Position numbers and translations under genes: made by a program
In this document: positions 1 through 8,723 of the stretch, piece after piece
Position numbering within the stretch: the stretch's first letter is position 1
Layout of the letters: each line of letters starts with the position of its first letter
Source of the DNA: Phytoactinopolyspora limicola
GTDB taxonomy: Bacteria; Actinomycetota; Actinomycetes; Jiangellales; Jiangellaceae
Reading direction: 5' to 3'
Assembly (NCBI RefSeq): GCF_011320225.1
Contig: NZ_JAAOEN010000003.1
Coordinates: 248,001 to 312,000 of the forward strand
DNA length: 64,000 bases
Notes under the pieces: generated by a model
Seen by the model: only the letters and a program-made list of their open reading frames with translations
What the model was told of the DNA's origin: nothing
Databases searched by the model: none

Positions 1-145
1 CGCGGCCCTGTTCGAGGCTCTCGCAGGCGCGCAGCTGGAAATCGTCGAGGGGGAACGGGTACGCCGCCCGGAATCGACCAAGCGAGGATCGACGAGAGAC
101 TTGCCGGCGCCGCGACGCCGCGTATCGCTCCGCGGGCGAGCTCAT
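1..145 (-). CDS. DEAD/DEAH-box RNA helicase, N-terminal fragment
   Basis: Only the first 48 codons are inside the window; the rest lies beyond the left edge. After a basic, Arg-rich leader the reading reaches FPLDDFQLRACESLEQGR, the Q-motif-like entry of Ski2/HelY-type helicases that normally runs straight into the Walker A P-loop. Actinobacteria commonly place such a helicase just downstream of tatA-tatC, which fits here: tatC ends 110 bp upstream on the same strand. The ATG start is supported by a TAGCCT hexamer 7 nt before it, so the gene may have its own leaderless promoter. Family assignment rests on a short stretch plus synteny. Confidence 0.7.
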   Translation of the reverse strand, partial: MSSPAERYAASRRRQVSRRSSLGRFRAAYPFPLDDFQLRACESLEQGR

Positions 146-152
146 GTGGCCC

Positions 153-158
153 AGGCTA
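153..158 (-). promoter_or_regulatory. -10 hexamer TAGCCT of helicase gene (leaderless)
   Basis: Read on the minus strand, TAGCCT sits 7 nt before the helicase ATG. This matches the TANNNT -10 consensus and would place the transcription start at or next to the start codon. No convincing -35 was identified. Confidence 0.45.
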
Positions 159-255
159 CAGAACGAATCGTCGGGAACGCGCGGTGGACCCAGCGAGTCG
201 TGGTCCGGATACCCGTCGGCGTGTCCATGACAGGAGGCGGTGCCGCCCCGGCCGC

Positions 256-1119
256 CTACTGCTCGTCGTCGCGGCCGATCCGGTCGAGCATCTCGTCCGG
301 CGTGGCTTCGTCGTCGGCGAGGTCGGAGCCCCGTTCACGATCCCGGCGCCGGTCGAGGAACCGGCAGACCAGCACCGCTGCCTCGAACAGCAGCCACATC
401 GGGGTGGCAAGGAGCATGAGGGTGAGAGGGTCGCCGGTGGGGGTCGCGACGGCACCGAACACGAAGATGCCGACGATGACCCAGCGGCGCGCCGTCGACA
501 GGGTCTCGTGCCGGAGCACACCAACGGCGTTCAACAGCACAACGAAGACGGGCAACAGGAAACCTACGCCGAACACCAGGCCGAGACGGATGACGAACGA
601 CAGATATTCGCCGAACGGGACGTAGTTCTCCACCAGCTCGGTGGGTGTGAAGTTGAGCAAGAACTCCCACGCCCGCGGCATAACCCACAACGCCAGCCCC
701 ACTCCGGCGGCGAACATCGGCACGGACACGCCGACCACCGCGCTGGCCCACTTCTTCTCGTTCGAGTACAACGCCGGCGTGATGAACGCCCAGACCTGGT
801 AGATCCACACCGGTGCACCCAGTACCAGTCCGGTCCACATCGCGATCTTCAGCGGGATGAACAGCGGGTCGGTTGGGCTTTGGTAGATGGCCCGTGCGTC
901 GGCCCCGGCCTTCTCCGCCGCATCGAACATGGGTTGCAGCAGAAAGTCCATGATCTGGTCGCGGAAAATGAAGCCGACCAGACCGAACAGGACGACGGCA
1001 GCGGAAGCCTTGAGCAGCCGCGAACGGAGTTCTCGCAGGTGCTCCACGAGGGTCATTCGGCCTTCGGGGTCGCGGTCCGGGCGAGAGCCCTTCTTGCGAC
1101 GGCCGATCAAGGTCGCCAC
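256..1119 (-). CDS. tatC: Sec-independent protein translocase TatC
   Basis: TatC is the polytopic receptor of the twin-arginine export pathway and recognises Tat signal peptides together with TatA. The 287-residue product begins with a basic stretch and the hallmark MTLVEHLRELRSRL, followed by about six hydrophobic segments. It ends in a long charged cytoplasmic tail (RRRDRERGSDLADDEATPDE). It starts with GTG 24 bp after the tatA stop, and the two are evidently cotranscribed. A plausible substrate in this window is the D-aminoacylase-like protein at 52323-54989, which has a twin-arginine signal peptide. Length and motifs are normal for actinobacterial TatC. Confidence 0.95.
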   Translation of the reverse strand: MATLIGRRKKGSRPDRDPEGRMTLVEHLRELRSRLLKASAAVVLFGLVGFIFRDQIMDFLLQPMFDAAEKAGADARAIYQSPTDPLFIPLKIAMWTGLVLGAPVWIYQVWAFITPALYSNEKKWASAVVGVSVPMFAAGVGLALWVMPRAWEFLLNFTPTELVENYVPFGEYLSFVIRLGLVFGVGFLLPVFVVLLNAVGVLRHETLSTARRWVIVGIFVFGAVATPTGDPLTLMLLATPMWLLFEAAVLVCRFLDRRRDRERGSDLADDEATPDEMLDRIGRDDEQ

Positions 1120-1143
1120 GTTTCGCTCAGCCGCCGCGGAGGG

Positions 1144-1434
1144 TTAGGAGTCGCGTTTGGTGGACTCGTTGGCCCGATCCGATGGTGTCTCCACCTTGGT
1201 GGGCTCGACGGCGGGCGCCTCGCGCTCGGTGCTGGACGCCGACTGCGGGGCGTCGTCGGCCAAGGAGTCGTCGTCCTTCCTGGAGTCGTCATCCATGAGA
1301 CCTTTGGTCTCAGTCTTGAAGATCTTCAGCGAACGACCGAGGCCACGCGCGGCCTCCGGCAGCCTCTTGGCGCCGAAGAGGAGCAGAATGATCGCGGCAA
1401 TGATCACCAGCTGCCAAGTACCGATGTTGCCCAT
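1144..1434 (-). CDS. tatA: Sec-independent protein translocase TatA
   Basis: TatA oligomers form the translocation pathway of the Tat system. The 96-residue protein has the standard layout: a short N-terminal transmembrane helix (residues 7-22, [17 protein letters not shown]), the FGxxRLPE hinge, an amphipathic helix ([16 protein letters not shown]) and an acidic, Ser/Glu-rich C-terminal tail. An AG-rich ribosome-binding site (GGAAGAGG) precedes the ATG. It lies directly upstream of tatC and downstream of the pafBC genes, a common actinobacterial order. Confidence 0.95.
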   Translation of the reverse strand: MGNIGTWQLVIIAAIILLLFGAKRLPEAARGLGRSLKIFKTETKGLMDDDSRKDDDSLADDAPQSASSTEREAPAVEPTKVETPSDRANESTKRDS

Positions 1435-1503
1435 GTTCGACCTCTTCCTGATGCGGCCTGTGCTACCGATGGTACGTCAGGGCGCGGGGACCGCCGCGGA
1501 GCG

Positions 1504-1689
1504 TTATGGCGGGCCCTGTCTCCCCTGAGATCCTACGACGTGATCCAGCTCTTGGGAAAGAGCGCCCACTTCCTGAGAAAGGACCTTGCCTTTGCGAGCG
1601 GTGGAACGGATCGCCAGCACAACGACGAGCACCGCGATGACGAACAACACCGCCACCGCGACAAACAGCCAGAACGCCAATGTGGACAT
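1504..1689 (-). CDS. small single-pass membrane protein, unknown function
   Basis: This 61-residue protein starts MSTLAFWLFVAVAVLFVIAV. A single hydrophobic helix spans about residues 4-26, followed by a short basic/polar tail with a possible heptad stretch (LSQEVGALSQELDHVV). It starts 11 bp after the pafC stop and ends 69 bp before tatA, so it belongs to the same transcription unit. The frame is open further upstream, but the membrane segment begins at this ATG. No family was recognised. A role as a small membrane anchor near the Tat genes is only suggested by position. Confidence 0.55.
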   Translation of the reverse strand: MSTLAFWLFVAVAVLFVIAVLVVVLAIRSTARKGKVLSQEVGALSQELDHVVGSQGRQGPP

Positions 1690-1700
1690 CGGTGTCGACC

Positions 1701-2702
1701 CTATCCCACCTCGTAGGCAGCCAGAGCGGCACGGGCGTCGTCGACCACCTCGGTCGCCAGGTCGGCGGGGTCGACAACCCGGCCGGTGGAGCCGAGCCGC
1801 AACATGAGCCGGCGCAGCCACCGCCGGTCGCGAACCCAGAGCCGGAGCCGAATGCCACCATTCGGGAGTTCCTCGGCGGATTCAAACGGATAGTAATCGG
1901 TGACCCAGCGGCCACCACGCGTCAACTCAAGCGTCACCAACTCGTCATCCGGCGAGGGCTGGAACAGCCCGTCGGAGAGGTCGCGCGGACGGGCCTGGTC
2001 GGGTAGGTCGGCCGGGGCGTCGAGAATCGAGACCGCGGCCACCCGATCGAGCCGGAACAGACGCACCTGCTCGGCGCGCCGGCACCAACCCTCCAGATAG
2101 AGCCGGCCGTCTACCACCACCAGCCGCATCGGGTCGACGTCTCGTTCGGTCGTCTCGTCCCGAGCCGGCACCCAGTAGGACAGGTGTAATCGCCGACGTT
2201 CGTCGAGGGCGGTCCGGACAGTGGCCGCGACGTCCGCGACCGCCTCACCGTCCACCTGGATCTGGACCGCGGCCGCCCGCTCAGCGACCTCGCCCGCGGC
2301 CTGTTCCAACTTGGTGATAGCCCGGTCGATCGCTTCCCGGTCGAACGAACCCGGCACGTCGGCCAGCGTCCGCAGCGCGACCAGCAGCGCGACGGCTTCA
2401 TCGGTCCGCAGCCGCAGCGGCCGGGCCAGATAGTCGGCGTTGGAGACGCTGATGATCCCCTCACCTTCGACCGACTCCATGTCGACCTCGATGTAGTCGC
2501 CCATGGCCAGGCCGGGCAGCCCGGAGAACCACAACACCCGCAAGTCGCGGATCACCTGACGTTCGCTCACGTTGAACAGGGCTGCGACGTCGGCCACCCG
2601 GGCATAGGGGTGGGAGCGGAGGTAGGGCAGCATCGACAGCAACCGCGACACCTGGGCCGGAGCACTGTCGGCTCGGCGCTGGCGGGGTTGGCCCGTGGTC
2701 AC
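1701..2702 (-). CDS. pafC: WYL-domain transcriptional regulator PafC
   Basis: PafB and PafC form a heterodimer that activates the mycobacterial DNA-damage response independently of LexA/RecA. This 333-residue protein has an N-terminal winged-helix region (SRLLSMLPYLRSHPYARVADVAALFNVSE split over two helices) followed by a WYL ligand-sensing domain. The WYL-type core is visible as LHLSYWVPARDE and RLYLEGWCRRAEQVRLFRLDR. The GTG start at 2702 overlaps the pafB stop by 4 nt (GTGA), indicating translational coupling; in-frame codons further upstream would overlap pafB more. It is followed by a small membrane protein and tatA. Confidence 0.9.
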   Translation of the reverse strand: MTTGQPRQRRADSAPAQVSRLLSMLPYLRSHPYARVADVAALFNVSERQVIRDLRVLWFSGLPGLAMGDYIEVDMESVEGEGIISVSNADYLARPLRLRTDEAVALLVALRTLADVPGSFDREAIDRAITKLEQAAGEVAERAAAVQIQVDGEAVADVAATVRTALDERRRLHLSYWVPARDETTERDVDPMRLVVVDGRLYLEGWCRRAEQVRLFRLDRVAAVSILDAPADLPDQARPRDLSDGLFQPSPDDELVTLELTRGGRWVTDYYPFESAEELPNGGIRLRLWVRDRRWLRRLMLRLGSTGRVVDPADLATEVVDDARAALAAYEVG

Positions 2703-3676
2703 GGTGTCTCCTCCACGATGTCGGTGAGCCACTCGACGACACGTTTGCGTAGCTCGTCAGGTTCCAGGGCGACGACGTCGGCCCCATGGGTGGCGATCTC
2801 CTCGACCAGCCGGGTCTGCGACGAGTAGCTCACCGTGACCACGTCCCAACCAGGCACGTCGGCCGGCCGGACGTCGGTAGCCCGGCGGCGAAGTGTGTGG
2901 CCGCTGCCCTCACGCACCTTCAGGGTGGCCACCGAGAGGTCACGGTGCTCGGGTGAGGGAGCCAGCGAACTGGCCGCGGACCGTACGTCGTCCGGTGGCG
3001 GAACCTCATAGCTGCCTGGTTCACCGTCGGGTTCGACGTCGCCAACGATGCGCGACAGCCGGAACATCCGCGCGTCCTCGCGATCGGTGTCGAATCCCAG
3101 CACGTACCACCGGCCATGCCAGGACAACACGCTCCAAGGACGCAGGTGTCGTTGCATTCCGGTGGCGCTGGATACCTTGCGATGCCAGAACCGCACCGGC
3201 CGGCGGTCCCGCACCGCCTCCCACAGCGGCCAGAAAGCCGGCTCCTCGCCCCCCACTCGCGGCTCCACCGCACCCAGCGCCCGGGTGTCGGCCTCCACCC
3301 CGGCCGCTTGAAGCTTGACGACCGCCGTGCTGGCCGCCGCGGCCAGCCCGGAATGTTGCCATGCCCGCGCGGCCAACCCGACCACCGCGGCCTCGTCCGG
3401 CTCCAGCCTGATCTCGGGTAGCTCGAACTCATGCCGTGAGATGCGGTAGCCGGGTTCATCCTCGCCGAAAGGGTCGTTGCTGCCGATCTCGATCGGGATG
3501 CCGACGTCGCGCAGTTCGTCCTTGTCGCGCTCGAACATGCGGTCGAACGCCTCGTCGGTCTGGTCGCCGTAGCCGCCGACGACGCTGCGGATACGGCTCT
3601 TCGGCACGTAGCCACGCGCGACCAACAGACAGATGACCAGGTTCATCAGACGTTCACTCTTCGCCTGCTGAGACAC
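2699..3676 (-). CDS. pafB: WYL-domain transcriptional regulator PafB
   Basis: This 325-residue protein is the first gene of the pafB-pafC pair. It has an N-terminal helix-turn-helix segment (ERLMNLVICLLVARGYV, then FDRMFERDKDELRDVGIPIE) and a WYL domain with a visible core (RPVRFWHRK, WHGRWYVLGFDTDREDARMFRLSR). A GTG at 3676 is chosen as start because GGAGG lies 6 nt upstream; an in-frame ATG further up lacks such a site. It is divergent from the DUF3866 gene. The family senses single-stranded DNA and works with PafC on DNA-damage promoters. Confidence 0.9.
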   Translation of the reverse strand: MSQQAKSERLMNLVICLLVARGYVPKSRIRSVVGGYGDQTDEAFDRMFERDKDELRDVGIPIEIGSNDPFGEDEPGYRISRHEFELPEIRLEPDEAAVVGLAARAWQHSGLAAAASTAVVKLQAAGVEADTRALGAVEPRVGGEEPAFWPLWEAVRDRRPVRFWHRKVSSATGMQRHLRPWSVLSWHGRWYVLGFDTDREDARMFRLSRIVGDVEPDGEPGSYEVPPPDDVRSAASSLAPSPEHRDLSVATLKVREGSGHTLRRRATDVRPADVPGWDVVTVSYSSQTRLVEEIATHGADVVALEPDELRKRVVEWLTDIVEETP

Positions 3677-3799
3677 GCGCACCTCCTCACACATTCTCTG
3701 GCGGTCGTGACGCGGCGCCCACACGACACGGTGGGTACATCCGGGCGCCGGACCGGCGACGCCAACGGCACCAGGTTCACCGTGAGACTACCCCTCCAC

Positions 3800-3805
3800 T
3801 AGGCT
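3800..3805 (+). promoter_or_regulatory. -10 hexamer TAGGCT of DUF3866 gene (leaderless)
   Basis: TAGGCT ends 7 nt before the GTG start at 3813, matching TANNNT spacing for a transcript that begins at the start codon. No Shine-Dalgarno sequence is visible before the GTG, which supports leaderless expression. Confidence 0.5.
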
Positions 3806-3812
3806 CGTCGGC

Positions 3813-4895
3813 GTGATTCGGTGGCGGGACGGCGTGGTAAGCGCCATCAGGGCTTCGTGGCCCGGAGTTCAAGAGCTGGTGGTCACAACCACCAACAACG
3901 GCGAGGTCCGTGCCCTCGCGTATACCGCGCTGGTCGGCACCCCTCAGGTCGGAGATCGGGTACTGCTGAACACAGCGGCCCTCGACCTCGGCTTGGGCAC
4001 CGGTGGGCACGCACACGTCGTCGCTATCCCGGACCGCCTGCCCGCCGACCCGGAGCCCAGCCCGGGGCATTTGGTCAAGGCGCGGTACACCCCGCTGCAA
4101 CCGATCGTCCTGGGCGCCGACGAACAAGAGTCGCCGTGGCACGAGACCCTCCGTTCGGCCGACGACCTCGACGGAATGCCCGTGGTCATCGCCGATCTGC
4201 ACTCGGCCGTGCCAGCGGTGCTGGCCGGAGTACGAACGGTCACGCCGCAGTGCCGGGTCGTCTACGTCATGACCGATGGCGGCGCGCTGCCTTTGTGGTT
4301 CAGCCGGACGGTCGCCGCGTTGACGAACGCCCGGTGGCTGGCCGGCACCGTCACCGTCGGGCAGGCCTTCGGTGGCGACCTGGAAGCGGTGACCCTCCAC
4401 TCCGGCCTGCTGGCCGCCCGCCATGTGCTGCACGCCGACATCGCGGTAGTCGCCCAAGGCCCGGGCAACCTCGGCACCGGCACCCGGTGGGGCTACTCGG
4501 GCGTGGCCTGCGGCGAGGCGGTCAACGCCACCGTCATACTCGGCGGCCGGCCGGTGGCATCGTTGCGGATCAGCGAGGCCGACCCGCGTGAACGACACCG
4601 CGGGGTCTCCCATCACAGTCTCACCGCCTACGGCAAGGTGGCGCTCACCTCGGCTGACGTCGTCGTACCGAAACTAGAAGGCGAGTTCGGGGAGACCGTG
4701 GCCGCTCAGGCGGCCCGGTTGGCCGGCCGGCACAACGTCATCACCGTAGCGCCCGACGGGCTCGACGACGCCCTCCACACCAGCCCCGTACACCTGTCGA
4801 CGATGGGCCGCGGCCTCGACCGGGACCATGCGTACTTTCTCGCCGCCGCAGCGGCCGGCCGGCACGCCGCCGCGCTCCTGAGCCATGACAGCTAA
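3813..4895 (+). CDS. DUF3866 family protein
   Basis: The 360-residue protein matches the actinobacterial DUF3866 family by overall content and context. Recognisable stretches are MIRWRDGVVSAIR at the N-terminus, then GDRVLLNTAALDLGLGTGG and a central QGPGNLGTGTRWGYSG motif. No signal peptide or membrane helix is seen, so it is probably cytosolic. It is the only plus-strand gene inside the proteasome region, lying between the FKBP genes and pafB and transcribed divergently from pafB. Function is unknown; frequent linkage of this family to pafB/pafA loci is remembered, not tested here. Confidence 0.75.
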   Translation: MIRWRDGVVSAIRASWPGVQELVVTTTNNGEVRALAYTALVGTPQVGDRVLLNTAALDLGLGTGGHAHVVAIPDRLPADPEPSPGHLVKARYTPLQPIVLGADEQESPWHETLRSADDLDGMPVVIADLHSAVPAVLAGVRTVTPQCRVVYVMTDGGALPLWFSRTVAALTNARWLAGTVTVGQAFGGDLEAVTLHSGLLAARHVLHADIAVVAQGPGNLGTGTRWGYSGVACGEAVNATVILGGRPVASLRISEADPRERHRGVSHHSLTAYGKVALTSADVVVPKLEGEFGETVAAQAARLAGRHNVITVAPDGLDDALHTSPVHLSTMGRGLDRDHAYFLAAAAAGRHAAALLSHDS

Positions 4896-4932
4896 GAGAG
4901 GCCATCGTCGGCAGCCGTGAACCGGCGCCGTC

Positions 4933-5298
4933 TCAGCGCACGTTCAGCAGGTCGATCACGAAGATCAACGTCTTGCCCGCCAACCGGTGCCCCGAGCCAG
5001 GCGGTCCGTACGCCAGATGCGGCGGTACCACCAGCCGGCGGCGGCCACCCTCGCGCATACCCGGGATGCCGTCTTGCCACCCCTGGATCAAGCCACGCAA
5101 TGGGAAGTTCACCGGTTGGCCGCGGTTCCACGACGCGTCGAACTCTTCGCCGGTCTCGAATTCCACGCCGACATAGTGCACCGTCACCTCAGCGCCGGCG
5201 GCGGCTGGCGAGCCGGCGCCCACATGAAGGTCGGTGATCTCCAAGTCGGAGGGTGGCTCTCCGTCGGGAAAGTCCACCTCTGGACGGTCGAGCATCAT
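4933..5298 (-). CDS. cytoplasmic FKBP-type peptidyl-prolyl isomerase
   Basis: A compact 121-residue FKBP domain catalysing proline cis-trans isomerisation. The core reads VTVHYVGVEFETGEEFDASW, then FPLRGLIQGWQDGIPGMREGGRRRL, and the closing VPPHLAYGPPGSG, i.e. nearly the full FK506-binding pocket signature. No signal peptide is present, unlike the larger lipoprotein FKBP just upstream on the same strand. GGGGGAG lies a short distance before the ATG. The gap to the upstream FKBP contains an 11-bp hairpin. Confidence 0.92.
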   Translation of the reverse strand: MMLDRPEVDFPDGEPPSDLEITDLHVGAGSPAAAGAEVTVHYVGVEFETGEEFDASWNRGQPVNFPLRGLIQGWQDGIPGMREGGRRRLVVPPHLAYGPPGSGHRLAGKTLIFVIDLLNVR

Positions 5299-5333
5299 GA
5301 GTGCTACTCCCCCGTGTGGTGGTATGAGTGGTC

Positions 5334-5359
5334 AGCTGGCCGGCATACGCCGACCAGCT
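5334..5359 (-). terminator. hairpin between the two FKBP genes
   Basis: The arms at 5334-5344 and 5349-5359 pair over 11 bp around a 4-nt loop; as minus-strand RNA the only non-Watson-Crick pair is one G-U. It sits just after the stop of the lipoprotein FKBP and before the small FKBP. It could terminate or process the upstream transcript. There is no U-tract, so efficiency is uncertain. Confidence 0.45.
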
Positions 5360-5382
5360 CGATGTGGTCTATCGGCAGTACA

Positions 5383-6384
5383 TCAGTAGGTGCCGAGCAC
5401 GTCGACGATGAGCACGAGAGCAGTACCCTCCGGCTCCTCGTCCTCGACACCAGGCATCGCCGCGTCCTCGGCACTGATCCGGGTCAGGATCCGGGAGCCA
5501 ACGGTGAGGCCGTCGGCGACATCGTCCCAGCCTGGCAGCGTCGCCAGCATGTCGATGGTGACCTCTTCAGGGGTGCCCAACTCCCACGTGCTTTGGGCAC
5601 CTTCGCCGTCGGGATACGGTGCCTCCAACATTTGCACGATCACCGAGTCGAGGATCTCGTCGCCGTCGCCGCGCAGGATCACCGTGGAGTCCGACTCCTG
5701 CGGTTCCGACGCACCCTCGAAGTTCAAGGTTGGGGCGCCGGTTTCGCCGCCTTCGACCTCCGGCAGGTCGTCGGATAGGCCGTCGACGGCTTCACCGGTG
5801 GCGGCGGCGTCCGGCGCGATCGAGTCGACGACGTCCACCACGAAGATCAGCGTGTCGTCGGCGAGGTCGTGACCCTCTTGGCCGCCATACCCGCTCTCCG
5901 GTGGGATCGACAGCAGGACACGAGAACCGACCTTCTGGCCGGTCAAGCCGTCCTTCCAGCCCGCGATCACCCGGTTCAAGGAGAAACCGGCGGCGGACCC
6001 ACGGTCGTAGGAGTTGTCGAAGACGTACGGCACCGACTCGGCCTCGGCCTGCTCGTCATCGAGACCAGCCAGCGCCTGTGGGTCGAGGTCGTCAGGGTTT
6101 CGCTCGTCCCAGGCCTGGCCGAGATAGTGGGCCAACACGTAGTCGTCGGCGCCGATCTCCCGGCCGTCGCCCTCCGTCACGGTCGTGACCTCGAGCTCGC
6201 CGGCCGGCTCGCCGTCGGGAACCTCCAGGGTGGGTTTCTCGCCGAACTCACCAGACACGTTGATGCCGCTGGCGCTCTCCGATCCGTTGTCGGAACTGGC
6301 CGTCGTGTCGTCGTCGGAGCCACACGCGGCCAGCATCAAGCCGGAGGCGAGCAGCGCAGAAGTTAACAGGCGTAGATTGCGCAC
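5383..6384 (-). CDS. lipoprotein with two FKBP-type isomerase domains
   Basis: The 333-residue product starts with a lipoprotein signal (LLTSALLASGLMLAAC, lipobox LAAC) and an acidic/Ser-rich linker, so it should be anchored outside the membrane. Domain 1 (about residues 55-185) is a clear FKBP with GWKDGLTGQKVGSRVLLSIPPE and YGGQEGH. Domain 2 (about 205-333) is a more divergent FKBP-like repeat (PGWDDVADGLTVGSRILTRIS). The GTG start has GAGGAT upstream. It follows pafA on the same strand. The role is probably folding of exported proteins. The second domain lacks several aromatic pocket residues and may be catalytically weak. Confidence 0.88.
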   Translation of the reverse strand: MRNLRLLTSALLASGLMLAACGSDDDTTASSDNGSESASGINVSGEFGEKPTLEVPDGEPAGELEVTTVTEGDGREIGADDYVLAHYLGQAWDERNPDDLDPQALAGLDDEQAEAESVPYVFDNSYDRGSAAGFSLNRVIAGWKDGLTGQKVGSRVLLSIPPESGYGGQEGHDLADDTLIFVVDVVDSIAPDAAATGEAVDGLSDDLPEVEGGETGAPTLNFEGASEPQESDSTVILRGDGDEILDSVIVQMLEAPYPDGEGAQSTWELGTPEEVTIDMLATLPGWDDVADGLTVGSRILTRISAEDAAMPGVEDEEPEGTALVLIVDVLGTY

Positions 6385-6531
6385 GTGAATAGATCCTCAA
6401 TGCTCGATGAGCGGTCGCGTGACGAAGCAGGAACCAACCTTAACTCTTGATCTCAGTGGCTGCCAGAACGCCCCTACCGAGCGTCGGACGGCACTGCCGG
6501 ACCGCGATTGGCTACCACGTGACAGTCCAGC

Positions 6532-7893
6532 TCACATACTGTCGATCAGGCGTGCGACCCGCTCGTCAGTGGAGCGGAACGGGTCCTTGCACAGCACCGT
6601 TCGCTGTGCCTGATCGTTGAGCTTGAGATGCACCCAGTCGACGGTGAAGTCTCGTCGGCGTTCTTGAGCGCGTTTGATGAACTCACCCCGCAATTTGGCC
6701 CGCGTCGTCTGCGGCGGCACCGACTTCGCCTCGAAGATCTCCAGATCACGTGCGACCCGGGCTACCGCGCCACGCCGCTGCAACATGTAGTACAGGCCGC
6801 GGCCGCGGTGGATGTCGTGGTACGCCAGATCGAGTTGGGCGACACGAGGGTGCGACAACGTCATGCCGTGCCGGGCACGGTACCGCTCGATCAGCCGGTA
6901 TTTGGTGACCCAGTCGATCTCGCGTTCGATGAGCCCCAGGTCGCCGGTATCGACGGCCTTCAGGGTGCGCTCCCACAGCTCCAGCACACGATGCACAACC
7001 GGGGAGTCGATCTCCCGGCGCTCCACGAAGTTGCGGGCCTTCGTGAAGTACTCCTCCTGGATCTCCAAGGCCGAAGCCTCGCGGCCACCAGCCAGGCGTA
7101 CCTTGCGGCGGCCGGTGATGTCGTGGCTGATCTCGCGGATAGCTCGGATAGGGTTCTCGAGCCCGAGGTCGCGCAGCCCGATACCAGCCTCGATCATGCG
7201 TAGAACGAGGTCGGTGGCCCCCACCTTGAGCAACGTGGTGCACTCGTTCATGTTGGAGTCGCCCACGATCACGTGGAGCCGCCGATACCGTTCGGCGTCG
7301 GCATGGGGTTCATCGCGGGTGTTGATGATGGGCCGGCTGCGGGTGGTGGCGCTCGACACACCCTCCCAGATGTGCTCAGCCCGCTGGCTGACCGCGAACA
7401 TGGCGCCGCGCGGGGTCTGTAGCACCTTACCCGCGCCGCAGATGATCTGCCGGGTGACCAGGAACGGGATCAGCACGTCAGCCAGCCGGGAGAACTCGCC
7501 GTGCCGGCCTACCAGGTAGTTTTCGTGACAGCCGTAGGAATTGCCGGCGGAGTCGGTGTTGTTCTTGAACAGGTAGACATCACCAACGATGCCCTCCTCG
7601 GCGAGTCGACGCTCGGCATCCACCAGGAGGCCCTCGAGAACACGCTCTCCCGCTTTGTCATGAGCGACCAGATCGGTGATCGAATCGCATTCCGGGGTGG
7701 CGTATTCCGGGTGGCTGCCGACGTCGAGGTACAGCCGTGCCCCGTTAGAAAGGAATACGTTGCTGCTTCGCCCCCAGGTGACCACCCGCCGGAACAGGTA
7801 CCTGGCCACCTCGTCGGGCGAGAGCCGACGCTGACCGCGAAACGTGCACGTGACGCCGTACTCGTTCTCCAACCCGAAAATGCGTCGATCCAT
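6532..7893 (-). CDS. pafA: Pup-protein ligase PafA
   Basis: PafA attaches the C-terminal Glu of Pup to substrate lysines using ATP, marking proteins for the proteasome. The 453-residue protein starts [18 protein letters not shown], the glutamine-synthetase-like N-terminal signature with the metal-binding Glu residues. It contains [58 protein letters not shown] (in separate blocks) and the C-terminal Pup-binding region. It follows prcA by 9 nt. Its TAAAGT -10 hexamer overlaps the prcA stop codon, so it may also be transcribed separately as a leaderless mRNA. Dop (9961-11472) is its paralogue. Confidence 0.97.
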   Translation of the reverse strand: MDRRIFGLENEYGVTCTFRGQRRLSPDEVARYLFRRVVTWGRSSNVFLSNGARLYLDVGSHPEYATPECDSITDLVAHDKAGERVLEGLLVDAERRLAEEGIVGDVYLFKNNTDSAGNSYGCHENYLVGRHGEFSRLADVLIPFLVTRQIICGAGKVLQTPRGAMFAVSQRAEHIWEGVSSATTRSRPIINTRDEPHADAERYRRLHVIVGDSNMNECTTLLKVGATDLVLRMIEAGIGLRDLGLENPIRAIREISHDITGRRKVRLAGGREASALEIQEEYFTKARNFVERREIDSPVVHRVLELWERTLKAVDTGDLGLIEREIDWVTKYRLIERYRARHGMTLSHPRVAQLDLAYHDIHRGRGLYYMLQRRGAVARVARDLEIFEAKSVPPQTTRAKLRGEFIKRAQERRRDFTVDWVHLKLNDQAQRTVLCKDPFRSTDERVARLIDSM

Positions 7894-7899
7894 GAATCG

Positions 7900-7905
7900 A
7901 CTTTA
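7900..7905 (-). promoter_or_regulatory. -10 hexamer TAAAGT of pafA, overlapping the prcA stop
   Basis: On the minus strand TAAAGT ends 6 nt before the pafA ATG; its first three bases are the prcA stop codon TAA. This is the spacing expected for a leaderless transcript, giving pafA a possible promoter independent of the pup-prcBA operon. Confidence 0.45.
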
Positions 7906-8643
7906 GTCTCCTGAATCGTCAGACGTGGTCTCTGTTGCGTCTCGATTCGGTTCGGTGAGTAATGTCTCCAGCGCTGCGCCACGGATCCGGCGGAACGTAC
8001 GCCGCGGCCGGCGCCGTTCCAGCACGGCCACCTCGAGCTGCGACGTGGACAGCTGCCGCGATTCGCCTCCGTCGTTGCGTCCCAGCGCACCAACCGCCAA
8101 GTGCAGGGACTCCTCGATCGACGCCGAACGCTGGAACCCCTCACGGACGTACCCGGCGACCTGCTCGGCCGGACCACCCATGACCGCGAAACCGTTCTCC
8201 GCGAAGACGGAGCCGTCGTAGACGATGCGATAGATCTCGTCTTCGGACTCGTCCCGGCCCAGCTCCGCCACCACGATCTCGACCTCGTATGCCTTGGGAT
8301 CCTGGGTGAAGATGGTGCCGAGGGTCTGGGCGTACACGTTGGCCAGCGCCCGGCCCGACACGTCCACTCGGTCGAAGGCATAACCGCGCAGGTCGGCGAG
8401 GCGAACTCCGGCCTGCCGCAGGTTCTCGAATTCGTTGTACTTGCCGACCGCGGCGAAAGCTATGCGGTCGTATATCTCACTGATCTTGTGCAACGACGGC
8501 GAAGGGTTCTCCGCCACGAACAGGATCCCGCCCGAATACTGCATGACGATGACCGAACGCGACCGGGCGATGCCCTTGCGGGCGTAATCGGCCCGGTCTT
8601 TCATGATCTGCTCGGGCGAGACGTATCCGAACTGCATCGACAC
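7903..8643 (-). CDS. prcA: 20S proteasome alpha subunit PrcA
   Basis: The alpha subunits form the outer rings of the 20S core and gate substrate entry. The 246-residue protein begins [20 protein letters not shown], the typical bacterial alpha N-terminus ([19 protein letters not shown]) with the gate-forming helix. The body is the Ntn-hydrolase fold without a catalytic Thr. The C-terminus is acidic and Ser/Thr-rich (ETTSDDSGD), as in mycobacterial PrcA. It lies 80 bp downstream of prcB and 9 nt upstream of pafA. Confidence 0.97.
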   Translation of the reverse strand: MSMQFGYVSPEQIMKDRADYARKGIARSRSVIVMQYSGGILFVAENPSPSLHKISEIYDRIAFAAVGKYNEFENLRQAGVRLADLRGYAFDRVDVSGRALANVYAQTLGTIFTQDPKAYEVEIVVAELGRDESEDEIYRIVYDGSVFAENGFAVMGGPAEQVAGYVREGFQRSASIEESLHLAVGALGRNDGGESRQLSTSQLEVAVLERRRPRRTFRRIRGAALETLLTEPNRDATETTSDDSGD

Positions 8644-8723
8644 CGGTGGGGTTCCTCTCGAGGCCGGGGGTGGTCAGATCAGCGAATGCGGTGCGGGCGC
8701 ATCAGCCGGATGCGGGGGCTTCT

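Noticed and set aside
184-1716. Long plus-strand open frame of 510 codons over tatC and tatA
   Set aside because: It is antisense to two clear Tat genes; its product is Arg/His/Gly-rich low-complexity sequence typical of a shadow frame in GC-rich DNA.
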